Shown: in pieces, positions 10,962 to 20,900 of the stretch
How positions within the stretch are numbered: position 1 is the first letter of the stretch
Layout: the number at the start of each line of letters is the position of its first letter
Source of the DNA: Ostreococcus mediterraneus
Taxonomy: Eukaryota > Chlorophyta > Mamiellophyceae > Mamiellales > Bathycoccaceae
Direction of reading: 5' to 3'
DNA length: 64,000 bases
NCBI GenBank assembly: GCA_012295225.1
Contig: WMKK01000004.1
Coordinates: 809,725 to 873,724 of the forward strand
Translations under genes and position numbers: made by a program
The notes under the pieces: model-generated
What the model was told of the DNA's origin: nothing
Seen by the model: only the letters and a program-made list of their open reading frames with translations
Database searches by the model: none

Positions 10962-11915
10962 TTACTCGTCACCCGCAAAGAATTCCTTGGCGCGTTGGAA
11001 GATGCCCTTCTTCGGCTGATCCAAATCGATTAAGAAGTCTTGCTTACCGCAGATGCGACGCGCGGCGTTTTCATAAGCGATACCAGCCAACGTAAGCTTC
11101 TTCTTCAACACCAACGGTTCGCCTCTGTTCGTACTCACGATGACTTCAGTGTCTTCGGGGATGGCGCCTAATAAAGGCACACCTAACATCTCCTGCACAT
11201 CCTTAACGCTCATCATGTCATTCTTCTTGATCATATCCGCGCGCACGCGGTTCACCAAGAGCTGCACGTTGTAAATGCCATTCGCCTCCAATAAACCAGC
11301 GACACGATCGGCATCGCGAATGGCGGTAATCTCCGGCGTCGTCACAATCACCGCTTTATCTGCAACAGAAATGGCGTTGATAAATCCTACGTCGATCCCT
11401 GCCGGACAATCGATGATGATGTACTGAAACTCCATCTCCTTTAACACCTTGATCAACGTCTGCATGTTGTTCTTCGTCACGTTGTACCGCGCACGGTTCT
11501 TCGAGATCGGCAATAGCGCTAGCGTCCGCCATCTCTTATCACGAATCAACGCCTGTTCCATCCGGCACTCGCCCTCCAACACCTCCATCGCCGTGTACAT
11601 CACCCGGTTTTCAAGCCCGAGCAACAAATCCAAGTTACGCAAGCCGATATCCGCGTCGATCAGCGCCACTCGATACCCCAAGCGCGCCATGGACATACCC
11701 AAATTCGCGCTCGACGTGGTCTTCCCAACACCGCCCTTACCAGACGTCACAACGATGACTTGACACTCGCCATCGTACTCTGGTGCGGCGCCATCCGCGC
11801 GCGCGCCGCTCGCGCGTCTCGGCGTCGTCATCTTGCGCCCGGCGCTCAACCCTCGTCTCAGCCCCGGCGTCGTCGCCGACGTCGACGTCAAACGTAACGC
11901 ATGCATGGTATTCAT
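10962..11915 (-). CDS. minD: Chloroplast septum site-determining protein MinD
   Basis: 317 residues. MinD is a membrane-associated ATPase that, with MinE, places the plastid FtsZ ring. Seen: an N-terminal transit-like stretch rich in Thr, Ser and Arg (1-45), then the deviant Walker A GKGGVGKTT (59-67), ALIDADIGLRNLDLLLGLE, and IIDCPAGIDVGFINAI (Walker B region). A C-terminal amphipathic helix, KGIFQRAKEFF, fits the membrane-targeting sequence of MinD. The frame is open to a GTG at 11993, but the first ATG is 11915. A TATATATA about 32 bp above that ATG supports it. The presence of a transit peptide shows that the gene is nuclear, not plastid, in this alga. Confidence 0.94.
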   Translation of the reverse strand: MNTMHALRLTSTSATTPGLRRGLSAGRKMTTPRRASGARADGAAPEYDGECQVIVVTSGKGGVGKTTSSANLGMSMARLGYRVALIDADIGLRNLDLLLGLENRVMYTAMEVLEGECRMEQALIRDKRWRTLALLPISKNRARYNVTKNNMQTLIKVLKEMEFQYIIIDCPAGIDVGFINAISVADKAVIVTTPEITAIRDADRVAGLLEANGIYNVQLLVNRVRADMIKKNDMMSVKDVQEMLGVPLLGAIPEDTEVIVSTNRGEPLVLKKKLTLAGIAYENAARRICGKQDFLIDLDQPKKGIFQRAKEFFAGDE

Positions 11916-12250
11916 CGCCTCACTGCGTGTCGTGCGTCGATATTCGTATATATACCGCTGTGTGTCGTTGTAAATCGACGAACGCGCGTTCACCGATCGA
12001 TGTTCAAAAATCTAGTTTGAATTCAACCGAACACGTCGACACGAATCGACGACGCTCGTGAACTCGTATTCGTGCGCGTAGGCGACGACGACGTTGGGTG
12101 GCGGTGAACGACGGCGAGTTGCGCGCGGCTCGTCGACGGCAACGGTCGAGATGTGCGGGGCGCGACACGACGGGCGACGACAAGAGGGGCGCGATCAACA
12201 ACGGCGTTTACATTGGTGGCGTTTTTTACATGCATTTTACGACGGATGGT
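11916..12250. other. Intergenic: minD promoter and IRE1 3' flank
   Basis: 335 bp containing the minD TATA element and GC-rich sequence downstream of IRE1. The open frames here are short and Arg-rich, and none is credible. Confidence 0.5.
11947..11953 (-). promoter_or_regulatory. TATA box of minD
   Basis: TATATA run on the minus strand (GGTATATATACGAATA), 32 bp upstream of the minD ATG. The short distance implies a very short 5' UTR and argues against the upstream GTG extension. Confidence 0.55.
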
Positions 12251-15238
12251 TTAGTCCCAATGCAAGCCGGGTGGATGGTGGAATTTGCACGTTTCACCGA
12301 ATTTACACCGACCGGTTTTCATGTAGAATTCGCACGCGTCGCGTCCGGGACGGTTGGGGAATATTTGAGGCGCCACGAGGGGTTGGTCGCGGAGCGCGTC
12401 TGGCTCGGTGGAGACCGCCGGCGGAGGCGCAAACGCCGCGAGCGGGCCATCGACGGTGGTGAAGTATTTCACGAGCGTCGCTTCGTTTGCCGAAGGCGTT
12501 CGGGTGATGAAAAATGCTCGGACGTGTAGCAATAGGGAAGGGAATCTCGTGGACACATAGTTCCAGAATCCATCGGGGTAAGAGCCGAGTTTGCGTTGGA
12601 GCCGCGGCGGGAGCTCGCGGTAGTGGTTCGCCTTGTTGCGGAAAACGCGAAGCAAGTCGCGCAGCGAGGAGCCATCGTATTCGCGATAACGTCCCATATT
12701 TTCCAGTAATTCTTTATCCAGCTTTACCGTCCAATCCGCGCATGCGATAGCCTTGGTTGCGCACGATTCAAACTCGCGCAACATCGTTCTGTCGCTCATG
12801 CGGTCCTCGAGTTCGACGCGGTCAGAGGCGTCGATTAAGAATTGAATCTTCTTTTCGGCGTCCCACCACATGGGGTGCGCTAGTATTTCTTTTGTTGACG
12901 GTCTCTTCGATGGATCATCATCGATGCACGCGCGAATCAGCGCTTGAGCTTCTGGAAATTGATCCAACGCCGATAAATCAAACTTTCGCGCCACCACGTT
13001 TGAGTCTCGCTGCATGCGCGCGCCAAAGGGATGCTCGCCGCCGGTGAGCGTGTAGTACATCAAACATCCCAAACTAAATATATCAACCGACCGTGATTGG
13101 CGACCTTGCGTCAATCGCTCGGGTGCTTGCCATCCTGATGTGCCGGCAGCGTTTTGTGTGTGAGGACCGCCGGCGATGTGCGTCTCAAACGACGTACCTT
13201 CAGAGATGTTCAAGCGCTTGGCTAACCCCATGTCGGCGATTTTCCCTCGGCTGTTCGCCGTGATTAAAACATTCTGTGGCTTTAAATCTCGATGAACAAT
13301 GCCTTGCTCGTGCAAAGCGTTCAAACCAGAAGCAACGTCGTGTAGAATACGAATAGCTTGCGGTGTGGGGTGCTTTGTTCGCGCGTCGATACACGTAAAC
13401 TCGAGCAGCTCAGCGTTGGCTTTGGCGTCTTCATCATCAGTGGGAGGGTCGACAATTCTCGCGAGAGACGACACACACAATTCTAAAGCCATGTAAACGA
13501 AATCTGCATCTTCCTCCAGCGCGAAACAACGCAAAATATTCGGATGCTCGTCCGACGCGATGAGCGCTTCGAGTTCTTTGCGAGCAAGCTCGTGAAACTG
13601 CGCCAGTAAGCGCTTCACCGCAACTCGTCGCCCATCCATGACGCCTTCAAACACAATTGTGCCGCATGATCCGTAACCAAGCACCGTAGGCTTGATCACG
13701 AGCCTACCCACGCGAGTTTCTTCGCGTTTTCTATCTTCTACAACGCTCTGCACTTTTGCGATGAGCTCCGCCTCAGCCGCCTTAGCCTCAGCTTGCTTGG
13801 CTCGCTTCTTGGCTCGCTTCTTCGCCGCAGCGGAGAGTTGTTCACTCGTTTGCTCGCTCGTTTGCTTGCTGCTATCATCGTTCGACGGAGGGACTTCCGC
13901 GCTTCTATTTCGTCCAAAGACAAAAACAACTACAAAACCGGCGACGGCGCTCATGACCACACCGACGATGTCGTCTCGCTGCCGCGTCTTTCCTCCGAGC
14001 TGCGCCGCTGTCCGCTCGAGCGTCTCCTTTACTAAGTCCTCAGGAATACAAGACCAGTCGTCGTCGTCCGCTCCGATATCGATGCGCACGAAATCTTCTC
14101 TATCGCCAAGAGGCACGAGAGCGCCATTTGGCGCCGCGCCGTCTTCCAAGCCCGCGCCTACGCTATCCGTATAAGGCAACGCGAACAATCCGCCGGCGTG
14201 AGCACCAATGATGATACGGTCGCCATCATGTTGTACTTGCGCCGCATGTTCAATCACCACGTTACCTTTCGCATCGCTCACACCGAGAGGTAAAGATGAG
14301 AGCTTTGCCNACCATTTCACCTTGCCAGTCTTCGCATCCGTCGCGCGCAACGTATTTCCCGGTCCAATAGCAAATGAAGCCCCACCCGTGGACTCCGCGC
14401 GCGCGCGCTCCGCCCCAATTTGTAAACGTCCACTATCATCATCTCGCGTCATCGTACGTAACTCACCGTGCGTAACATTCCATCGTTCTTCGCCACTCTT
14501 AGCGTCTACACTACGCACGACGTACTCGGTGCGACCGACGTAAATCAAATCTCCCGCGTCCACATCGTCATCCTCCAACACACTCGTCGTCGTTCCATCC
14601 ACATCAATATTCCTTACCACCTCTCCAGTGCGTGGATGCAACCCATAGACCATCGATGCACGTTTACCGACAACTAACGCGCCGTCCCGCGTCGCGCTTG
14701 GAGACGCATCCACCAACTCGCGCGTCGTCACCGGTAACCGCCGCACGACATGCTTTGCCGAACCATCGCGTGCGTCGATCGAATGCGCATACAACGCGCC
14801 ATCAATACCAGGAAAAACTCTCCTCGCACCGCCTCCGCGACGTGTACCGCCTATAGGCGACGCAATCATCGACGCGCCCGACGAAGACGACGACGCGTAT
14901 TCATCGAATGCATCTTCATCGAATTCACCCTCTGCCGACGACGCATCCCAGCTCCCACCCGTGAGCACGCCACCGCTATCAAACGTCCACCTTTCTTCAC
15001 CACTTTCGACGTCTATCGCGCGCACGGAACCATCCATGGCGACGACGACGACGACATTCGACGACGATGACGGTGCGCCATGCCGATGCTGACGATGATG
15101 CACCACGCCCCGTGTCGTCGCCGCCGCGAGCGCCACCGCCGCGGACGCGAGCGCGAGGCACAGCGCGAACGCGACCGCGACCGCCGCGCGCGCGCGCGTC
15201 GCCGTGCGACCGCGCCAGACGCGTCGGTGGCGTCGCAT
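12251..15238 (-). CDS. IRE1: IRE1 unfolded-protein-response kinase/RNase with C-terminal CCCH zinc finger
   Basis: 995 residues from the ATG at 15238, chosen because it starts a signal peptide (1-40) and because longer versions run into the divergent uL24m gene. Domains in order: lumenal beta-propeller sensor with PQQ-like repeats (about 60-390, e.g. [14 protein letters not shown] and [13 protein letters not shown]); membrane segment 423-441; Lys/Ala-rich linker; kinase about 518-792 with GYGSCG, VAVKR (Lys542), HRDLKPQN (649-656) and DMG at 669-671 in place of DFG, as in plant IRE1; KEN RNase about 795-910 with the [10 protein letters not shown] catalytic segment. Unusually, the tail (967-990) is a CX8CX5CX3H zinc finger. 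Function known for the family: ER stress sensing and unconventional mRNA splicing. One ambiguous base (14310) leaves residue 310 undefined. Confidence 0.92.
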   Translation of the reverse strand: MRRHRRVWRGRTATRARAAVAVAFALCLALASAAVALAAATTRGVVHHRQHRHGAPSSSSNVVVVVAMDGSVRAIDVESGEERWTFDSGGVLTGGSWDASSAEGEFDEDAFDEYASSSSSGASMIASPIGGTRRGGGARRVFPGIDGALYAHSIDARDGSAKHVVRRLPVTTRELVDASPSATRDGALVVGKRASMVYGLHPRTGEVVRNIDVDGTTTSVLEDDDVDAGDLIYVGRTEYVVRSVDAKSGEERWNVTHGELRTMTRDDDSGRLQIGAERARAESTGGASFAIGPGNTLRATDAKTGKVKWXAKLSSLPLGVSDAKGNVVIEHAAQVQHDGDRIIIGAHAGGLFALPYTDSVGAGLEDGAAPNGALVPLGDREDFVRIDIGADDDDWSCIPEDLVKETLERTAAQLGGKTRQRDDIVGVVMSAVAGFVVVFVFGRNRSAEVPPSNDDSSKQTSEQTSEQLSAAAKKRAKKRAKQAEAKAAEAELIAKVQSVVEDRKREETRVGRLVIKPTVLGYGSCGTIVFEGVMDGRRVAVKRLLAQFHELARKELEALIASDEHPNILRCFALEEDADFVYMALELCVSSLARIVDPPTDDEDAKANAELLEFTCIDARTKHPTPQAIRILHDVASGLNALHEQGIVHRDLKPQNVLITANSRGKIADMGLAKRLNISEGTSFETHIAGGPHTQNAAGTSGWQAPERLTQGRQSRSVDIFSLGCLMYYTLTGGEHPFGARMQRDSNVVARKFDLSALDQFPEAQALIRACIDDDPSKRPSTKEILAHPMWWDAEKKIQFLIDASDRVELEDRMSDRTMLREFESCATKAIACADWTVKLDKELLENMGRYREYDGSSLRDLLRVFRNKANHYRELPPRLQRKLGSYPDGFWNYVSTRFPSLLLHVRAFFITRTPSANEATLVKYFTTVDGPLAAFAPPPAVSTEPDALRDQPLVAPQIFPNRPGRDACEFYMKTGRCKFGETCKFHHPPGLHWD

Positions 15239-15479
15239 GGGCGACCGCGTTGTGACGCGCGCGACGCCTTCGTGCCGAGTCTGCACTGTGTGCTCATAGT
15301 ATACGTCGCGTTCGCCCATGTGTTGTATATGTATGTGTACGACGTGCCGAGCCATCCTTCGGACGGCAGTGCGCGACGCCGCGCGCGACGACCGCCGACC
15401 GCTGACCGCCGACCGCCGAGGTGCGAATCGCGCGTCGTCCGTCGTCGTCCATCCGCGCGCGACCGGGCACAGAGGGGCG

Positions 15480-16037
15480 ATGTCGACGCCGTTCCGCAAG
15501 GCGGCGTACAAGCTCAAGAAGATCGCCGCCAATGCCGTGCCATCGTCGTCGTGGAACATCTATCGCGGCGATCGCGTGGTGGTGAACGCGGGGAAGGATC
15601 GAGGGGAGAGTGGTATCGTCGCGCGCGTGGATCGCGAGAAGTCGATGGTGTACGTGAATGGGTTGAATGTGGTGAAGAAGCACGTGCGCGGGCGAGGGAA
15701 CGAGCCGGGTCGGGTGGTGAGCGTGGAGAGCGGGTTGCATTATTCCAAGGTTTCGTTGGCAGATCCCGTGAGTGGAGCGGCGGTTCGCGTGGGAAGGATG
15801 TTTTTGGATGATGGCACGAAGGTTCGCGTCAGTCGAGGACGATTGGCGAGTGGGAGTGTGATTCCCATGCCGCAAGAGGCGAAGACGCGACGAAGCGTTC
15901 GGGCGACTGGGACGGGGCCAGCGGATACGCCGGCGAAGGTTTTGAAGCAGGAGACGCGCGTGAGTGGTGGAGGAGATTTATTCCAAGGTCTCATTCGCGG
16001 TCCGAGCGCGTTTGATGATTTGCGGCGTGAGGAGTGA
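15480..16037 (+). CDS. Mitochondrial large-subunit ribosomal protein uL24m
   Basis: 185 residues from the ATG at 15480. A KOW motif lies in the N-terminal part (YRGDRVVVNAGKDRGESGIV), followed by a segment like plant mitochondrial L24 (RVGRMFLDDGTKVRVSRGRL, SGSVIPMP). The C-terminal tail with GPADTPAKV also matches mitochondrial rather than bacterial or plastid L24. Role: early assembly of the large mitoribosomal subunit. It is head to head with IRE1, 241 bp between start codons. No cleavable presequence is obvious, as in the plant homologue. Confidence 0.85.
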   Translation: MSTPFRKAAYKLKKIAANAVPSSSWNIYRGDRVVVNAGKDRGESGIVARVDREKSMVYVNGLNVVKKHVRGRGNEPGRVVSVESGLHYSKVSLADPVSGAAVRVGRMFLDDGTKVRVSRGRLASGSVIPMPQEAKTRRSVRATGTGPADTPAKVLKQETRVSGGGDLFQGLIRGPSAFDDLRREE

Positions 16038-16355
16038 TGAACGCGAGGGGGTAGGTCATAGAGACGCGCGCGCGATCGATGGATCGAAAACGCGCGCAAA
16101 GTAGTCAAAAGTAATATGAACATGATGTAGTATGGACGCATTCGAGGCGCGTCGTCGCGCGCGCGTGGATTGATTCGCCTCGCGATTGCGCCGTCGACGT
16201 CGACGCGGTGAAGTGGCGCAGTCGTCGAGGACCGATCGGTCCATCGCGCGCGCGCGCGGTGCTCGGTTTTCGCACGCGGCGTCCGAGAGAATCGTCAGTG
16301 TGCGACGCGCGAAGACGCGCGACCGGCGTCGACGGCGGCGGTGGAAGCGAGCACG
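16038..16355. other. Intergenic between uL24m and the ankyrin-like gene
   Basis: 318 bp. The first 100 bp are AT-richer 3' flank; the rest is CG-rich upstream sequence. No TATA box, RNA gene or credible small ORF is seen. Confidence 0.4.
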
Positions 16356-17816
16356 ATGAGCGCGGGACAACATGCGGCGCCGTCTGCGGTGACGTGCAAG
16401 GCTGGTCTCGGATGTGCGGGGCGCATAGATTTGGCGTTCTCCCACGGGTGCCAACAGTGCGCGGAAGTGTTGCACGACGAATTCCAGGCTAAGATGACGG
16501 AGCTAACGGGTCACCACGGCGTTTGGTACATAAGCGGGTTACTCTCGGCGTTTCTGCAACTGTCAAAGCTCACGCCGTGGGCGCAATTTCGCGACGAAGC
16601 CAAAATCTTGGCGGCTGAACGCGCTCAAAGTGAACATGAGCGCGCGACGCGCGAGCGCTTTCGAAAGTTTGTCAAATGGTTCTTATCTTGGATATCACGC
16701 AAAAATTTGGATTATCGAGACATATTGCGAAGTGATTCCAAGAAGGTATTTGTAATGAAGTTTGAAGTCGCGAAGCTCAACGATATTGAACTGTTTAAAT
16801 TGACTGACTTGGATGACACGCGAAGATGCTGCGATGATTATGAAGGCTATTGTTCAAATAATTTGTTGGTTTGGTGCGATGGAGATTGGTGGATGCTTTG
16901 TTTAGCTGGGTGTGACGTCGATGTGTTTCGTTATTTTCACGAACAAACCATCCCTTATGGGAATGAGCCCGGATTCCGTTTCCCTGGCCCCGACGCTTTT
17001 CATCAGGTGAAAGAGAACAACATCATGGCGAACTTGGACATCATTTATTTGAAATCTCCAGCGAAATGGAGCGCTCTGGTGGATTACTTGCTTGAACAAG
17101 GCTGTCCTTGGGTGCAATCGACGTTGACGAAAAATCTGGAAAACGATTTTGATGTGGTTAAGAAGATGATTTTGGCGTATCGCAAAAAAGGATATCCATG
17201 GTATCCGCATCTCGCACGCGAAGCGGCGAAACGCGGGAAATTCGATTTGTTAAAATTTTTGCGCGACGAAGGTGCTCCTATTGACAAATTGTGCGTGCGT
17301 TGGGCAGCAAAAAGCGGTCATATTGAAATTATAAAGTGGTTACTCAACGATGTGAAAATTAAAGCCGATCCGATGACGTGCGCTCGCGCAGCAGAAGGAG
17401 GAGAACTCAATTGCTTAAAGCTTCTCGTCGACGGCGGCGTGCAGATGAACAAGGCGACTGTTTTGTATGCGGGTAGAGAAAAAGTTGCGCAAAAGAAGCG
17501 CAAGCGCGAAACATACACAGAGTGGAAAAGTCTCGGTCGTATTAAGTGTCTCCAGTTTGCGCTTGCGTACGGCGCGGAAGGCGCGGAAGAATTGTTGACA
17601 AATGCCGAAATTTCAGATCACACGCGCGCGTACATCACGCAATTTCTTGCTTATCCTGGCGTCAATCACTGGTTCCATCGCGTTCCATACATTCTCACCG
17701 CGGAAGTTCAGAGCAAAATGCCGTGGAAGTGCGCTATGGTGATGCAAATTGTCACCAACGAACTTCGTCGTTACGTCTTTGATTTTGAAAATGAGGATTT
17801 CGTGGGCGTGCTCTGA
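16356..17816 (+). CDS. Ankyrin-repeat-like protein of unknown function, AT-richer than neighbours
   Basis: 486 residues from the ATG at 16356 (the frame also opens at a GTG 15 bp above). The N-terminus has CKAGLGCAGR and CQQCAEV. The C-terminal half holds degenerate ankyrin-type units such as REAAKRGKFDLLKFLRDEGAP, RWAAKSGHIEIIKWLL and RAAEGGELNCLKLLVDGG, each about 30 residues, with the 'GCPW' variant seen in large algal and giant-virus ankyrin families. No signal or membrane segment is evident. Codon and base use are visibly more AT-rich than in the flanking genes. Unknown function; a protein-protein interaction role is the generic inference for such repeats. Confidence 0.75.
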   Translation: MSAGQHAAPSAVTCKAGLGCAGRIDLAFSHGCQQCAEVLHDEFQAKMTELTGHHGVWYISGLLSAFLQLSKLTPWAQFRDEAKILAAERAQSEHERATRERFRKFVKWFLSWISRKNLDYRDILRSDSKKVFVMKFEVAKLNDIELFKLTDLDDTRRCCDDYEGYCSNNLLVWCDGDWWMLCLAGCDVDVFRYFHEQTIPYGNEPGFRFPGPDAFHQVKENNIMANLDIIYLKSPAKWSALVDYLLEQGCPWVQSTLTKNLENDFDVVKKMILAYRKKGYPWYPHLAREAAKRGKFDLLKFLRDEGAPIDKLCVRWAAKSGHIEIIKWLLNDVKIKADPMTCARAAEGGELNCLKLLVDGGVQMNKATVLYAGREKVAQKKRKRETYTEWKSLGRIKCLQFALAYGAEGAEELLTNAEISDHTRAYITQFLAYPGVNHWFHRVPYILTAEVQSKMPWKCAMVMQIVTNELRRYVFDFENEDFVGVL

Positions 17817-17853
17817 TATATGAAATGATACATGAATGACACGTTTAAATAAC

Positions 17854-17927
17854 AAATACCAACAAGGTTTAAATACCAACAATAAGTTGGTAACAAATAC
17901 CAACAATAAGTTGGTACCGTACGGTAC
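17854..17927. repeat. Duplicated hairpin plus palindrome between convergent genes
   Basis: Within the 121-bp gap between two convergent stops, the AAATACCAAC element occurs three times. Two copies are followed by AATAA and GTTGGTA, forming identical 7-bp stem, 5-nt loop hairpins at 17874-17892 and 17898-17916, 24 bp apart. The second runs into a perfect 14-bp palindrome, GTACCGTACGGTAC (17914-17927). It could serve as a shared 3'-end signal or be the remnant of an insertion. Confidence 0.7.
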
Positions 17928-17937
17928 TTATTATGGA

Positions 17938-20900
17938 TTACAATCCATCCCAACGCTCGGCGTTTTCGCTCGAGGCTAAGATGACGAGCAAGCCGCGTAA
18001 AGCTCGCGACCAATGTGTGAAATATGCGCTTTCGCTTGCGCCGTGGTGGTGAGTTCTTGATTTTGACGCGGCGCGTAATGCACGGTCTCTACCATGTTCG
18101 CGTAAAGCTGCGACAACGCGTTGGCCGTGATGAACGAGCGCGAAGAGCGTCGCGCATGCGCTCGCCGCGCAGCGAATGTCTGTATCCGCTACGGCATACG
18201 TGAGACAATCCAACACGCTCGCATTCGCCGCGAAATGTGCCTTTGCATCGGCGTGGAATGCGAGATTATGCATAAGTAGAAACACTTCCCGTCGTGTGGC
18301 GACATCGTCATCGCCACCAGCGGCGGCAACGGTTTCGAGACACAACTCGAGGATGTGCGTGCCGGCGCCATTTGTACGCAACACCACGCGTTGGCCTTCG
18401 GTGAACGACGCGACGTTACCGAGAGCGCGAGTGCTCGCTGCGATGGTTTTCATCCATCGCGATTTCGTGCTCACATCTTTTGCATCATTAGTATCGCTGC
18501 CGATCGCTCGAAGCTTCATGAGGGCGTGCGAAAGTGTCATGGCGGTTTCGTCGACAAACACCGAACGAATGAGCCAATATCGCGCTGGTCCTTCGACGCT
18601 CGCGAGAGATGAAAGAGCCTTGAGACACAATTCGAGCGTGGCCGAGCCAGGGACGTGTTTAACATCAAAGGCATAATCCATCACCTGAAGCGCAAACGAT
18701 GTCGGCTTGTCTCCATCGTCAGATGGCGTCGTCACTGTGAGCATGCGTTTTGCGTTGACGTGTTCGGCGACAAAATTTGTCACCAGAGATAACAACTCGT
18801 ACATCACAGCTTGATCGAATTTGGCATACGGCCAGGTGATGCGGAACAACGACATGATGTCAGCGTCGATCGCGCTCTCGCGAATGTCGTTGACGATTTC
18901 ATCAAACTGCATGACATCCTCTGAGTTGTCAATCGGCGTGTACATCAAGTGGCGCATGCACGTTAACGAACTCAAGACCATACTCGATGGAAGCTCAGTG
19001 CCGTCAGCGGTGGTGCCAAACTCAAGTGCCGCGGCGAGGACATCATTACGTTTCGCCTTCATCGCCGTGGACACCATGTACACATCCGTCGCCGTCGGGG
19101 CTGTCTTGAACGCGCCATTGCCAGTCGAAGCCATTTGCACAGCGGCGCGCGTAGTGGCAATGAAACTTTCAATCAACCCCCATTCGCACGCCGCCGCTTT
19201 GGCGCTCATATCGTACGCCAGTACATTCCGCATCGCCGCGATGACGATGGCCATCGACGGCGCTCGATTGATTTGCTGAGCGTTACCAGTCGAACGCAGC
19301 TCCCAAAGGGACGAGAGCGATTCCAAAAGCGACGCGCCGACGTGGTCAAACGCACCATCCTTCGCGCGACCCGCAGCTGCGCTCGAGCGGAACAACGTGG
19401 TGGTGAGTAAACATGCACCGGTGGCGGCATGCGCACACTCCGCACGAACATCCGAAACGACCATGGCGAGAATTTCAGCGCAATGACCAGCGAGACCACT
19501 CGTGGACACTACATCCGCATCGCCACGAGCGGTGGCTTGTAATACGGTTGCGAGCGATTCGGCACATCGCGACGCTGTGTGCGAGATGGTTTCGTTCGCC
19601 TCCGTACTTCGCATCACGTGCACCGAAGCGACGAGGGACTCTTGAAGCGCCGCGGCGGCGAGCTTGGCATCGAAACTTTTCACGCCGGCGACGAGCATGA
19701 CGCCGAGCAATGACGCGATGTTTGACGCGGAGTTCGCGGCATCCACGAGCGCGCGACCGGAGAATGAAGCTTTGGAACGCTTGAGAACATCGAATGCGCC
19801 GTACCACATGTTTCCATCGTCGTTATGATTTGGGTTGAAATCGAATGCCTCGGCGACGCCTTGAGCGTCGACGCGGGCTGCAGCGAGAAGCGCCGCAGAC
19901 GCGCCTCGATGAAGAACCGCGACGCGCTCGGTGTCCCCGGCGATGTCATCGTTCAATATACGCGCCAAGCCACGCCAGACGTCGCACGCAGCGAGCATGG
20001 GAATGGATGGAAATGGCACCTTTGATGTAGCGCCAGCATAGTACCCATCGTCGCGGACATCCACCAACAATTCAGCAGCAGCGCTGCCGGCTACGAGCGA
20101 AGCGATGCAACGACACGCAGACGCGCGCGTCGTCGCGGCTTCATTCCGGTCGAGCGCGCACCCTGAGGCGAGCTCGAAGATGTTCGGAAACTCAGACGCT
20201 ACGATGTCCACTATTGGAGAATTCGGACCGACAGCGGCCGCAAGCGTGTCGTACGCTTTCGCACGCGTTCGAGACGACGTGTCGACAAGCATATCGCGAA
20301 GCCAATCCAAATTGTCGCGCTCATACCATGCGTCGGTCCAGCCTTCGCGAGAGCCAGTCTGCATGACTTGTAACAACGCCGTGATGGCTTTGTTAACCAA
20401 CGTCGATCCCCGATGATCGCTCGCGCTATACGTCGGACACACGTGGGTGAGCAGAGCGGCTACCATGTCTGCGACAACGATTTGCGGCAACGGCACGAGT
20501 TTGAGTGCTATCGTAGCGGCGTCTAGACTCGCGACGCGGGCCATGTAATCACAATTCTTGACTGGAAGTAGTGCATCCGTAATCGCGCCGACGCAATCCA
20601 CGCTCATGAAATTGGCCATTAAATCAGCGACGTCATCTTGAGGTGTCGCGCGAAGAGCAAATCTTCCCAAAGCTTCGCACACGTGTGTAAATAATTCCAT
20701 ACCGGCGCGGACCGCGCTGGCGCGCGCGGCGCATTGAGCGCCACCATCGGCGCCGAGCGCTCTCGCCGCCGCGAGTGGATGGCGCAACGCTGGGGGATCG
20801 CGCGAAGCATCGTCGTCCGGATCGCCATTCAGTCGCGCCCCTGCGCTTGTCAGTGGCTGAATGACTTCGCGGACGATCTGTACGAGCGCGATCATCGACG

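Noticed and set aside
15239-15559. 107-residue N-terminal extension of IRE1
   Set aside because: It overlaps the divergent uL24m coding region and would bury the signal peptide.
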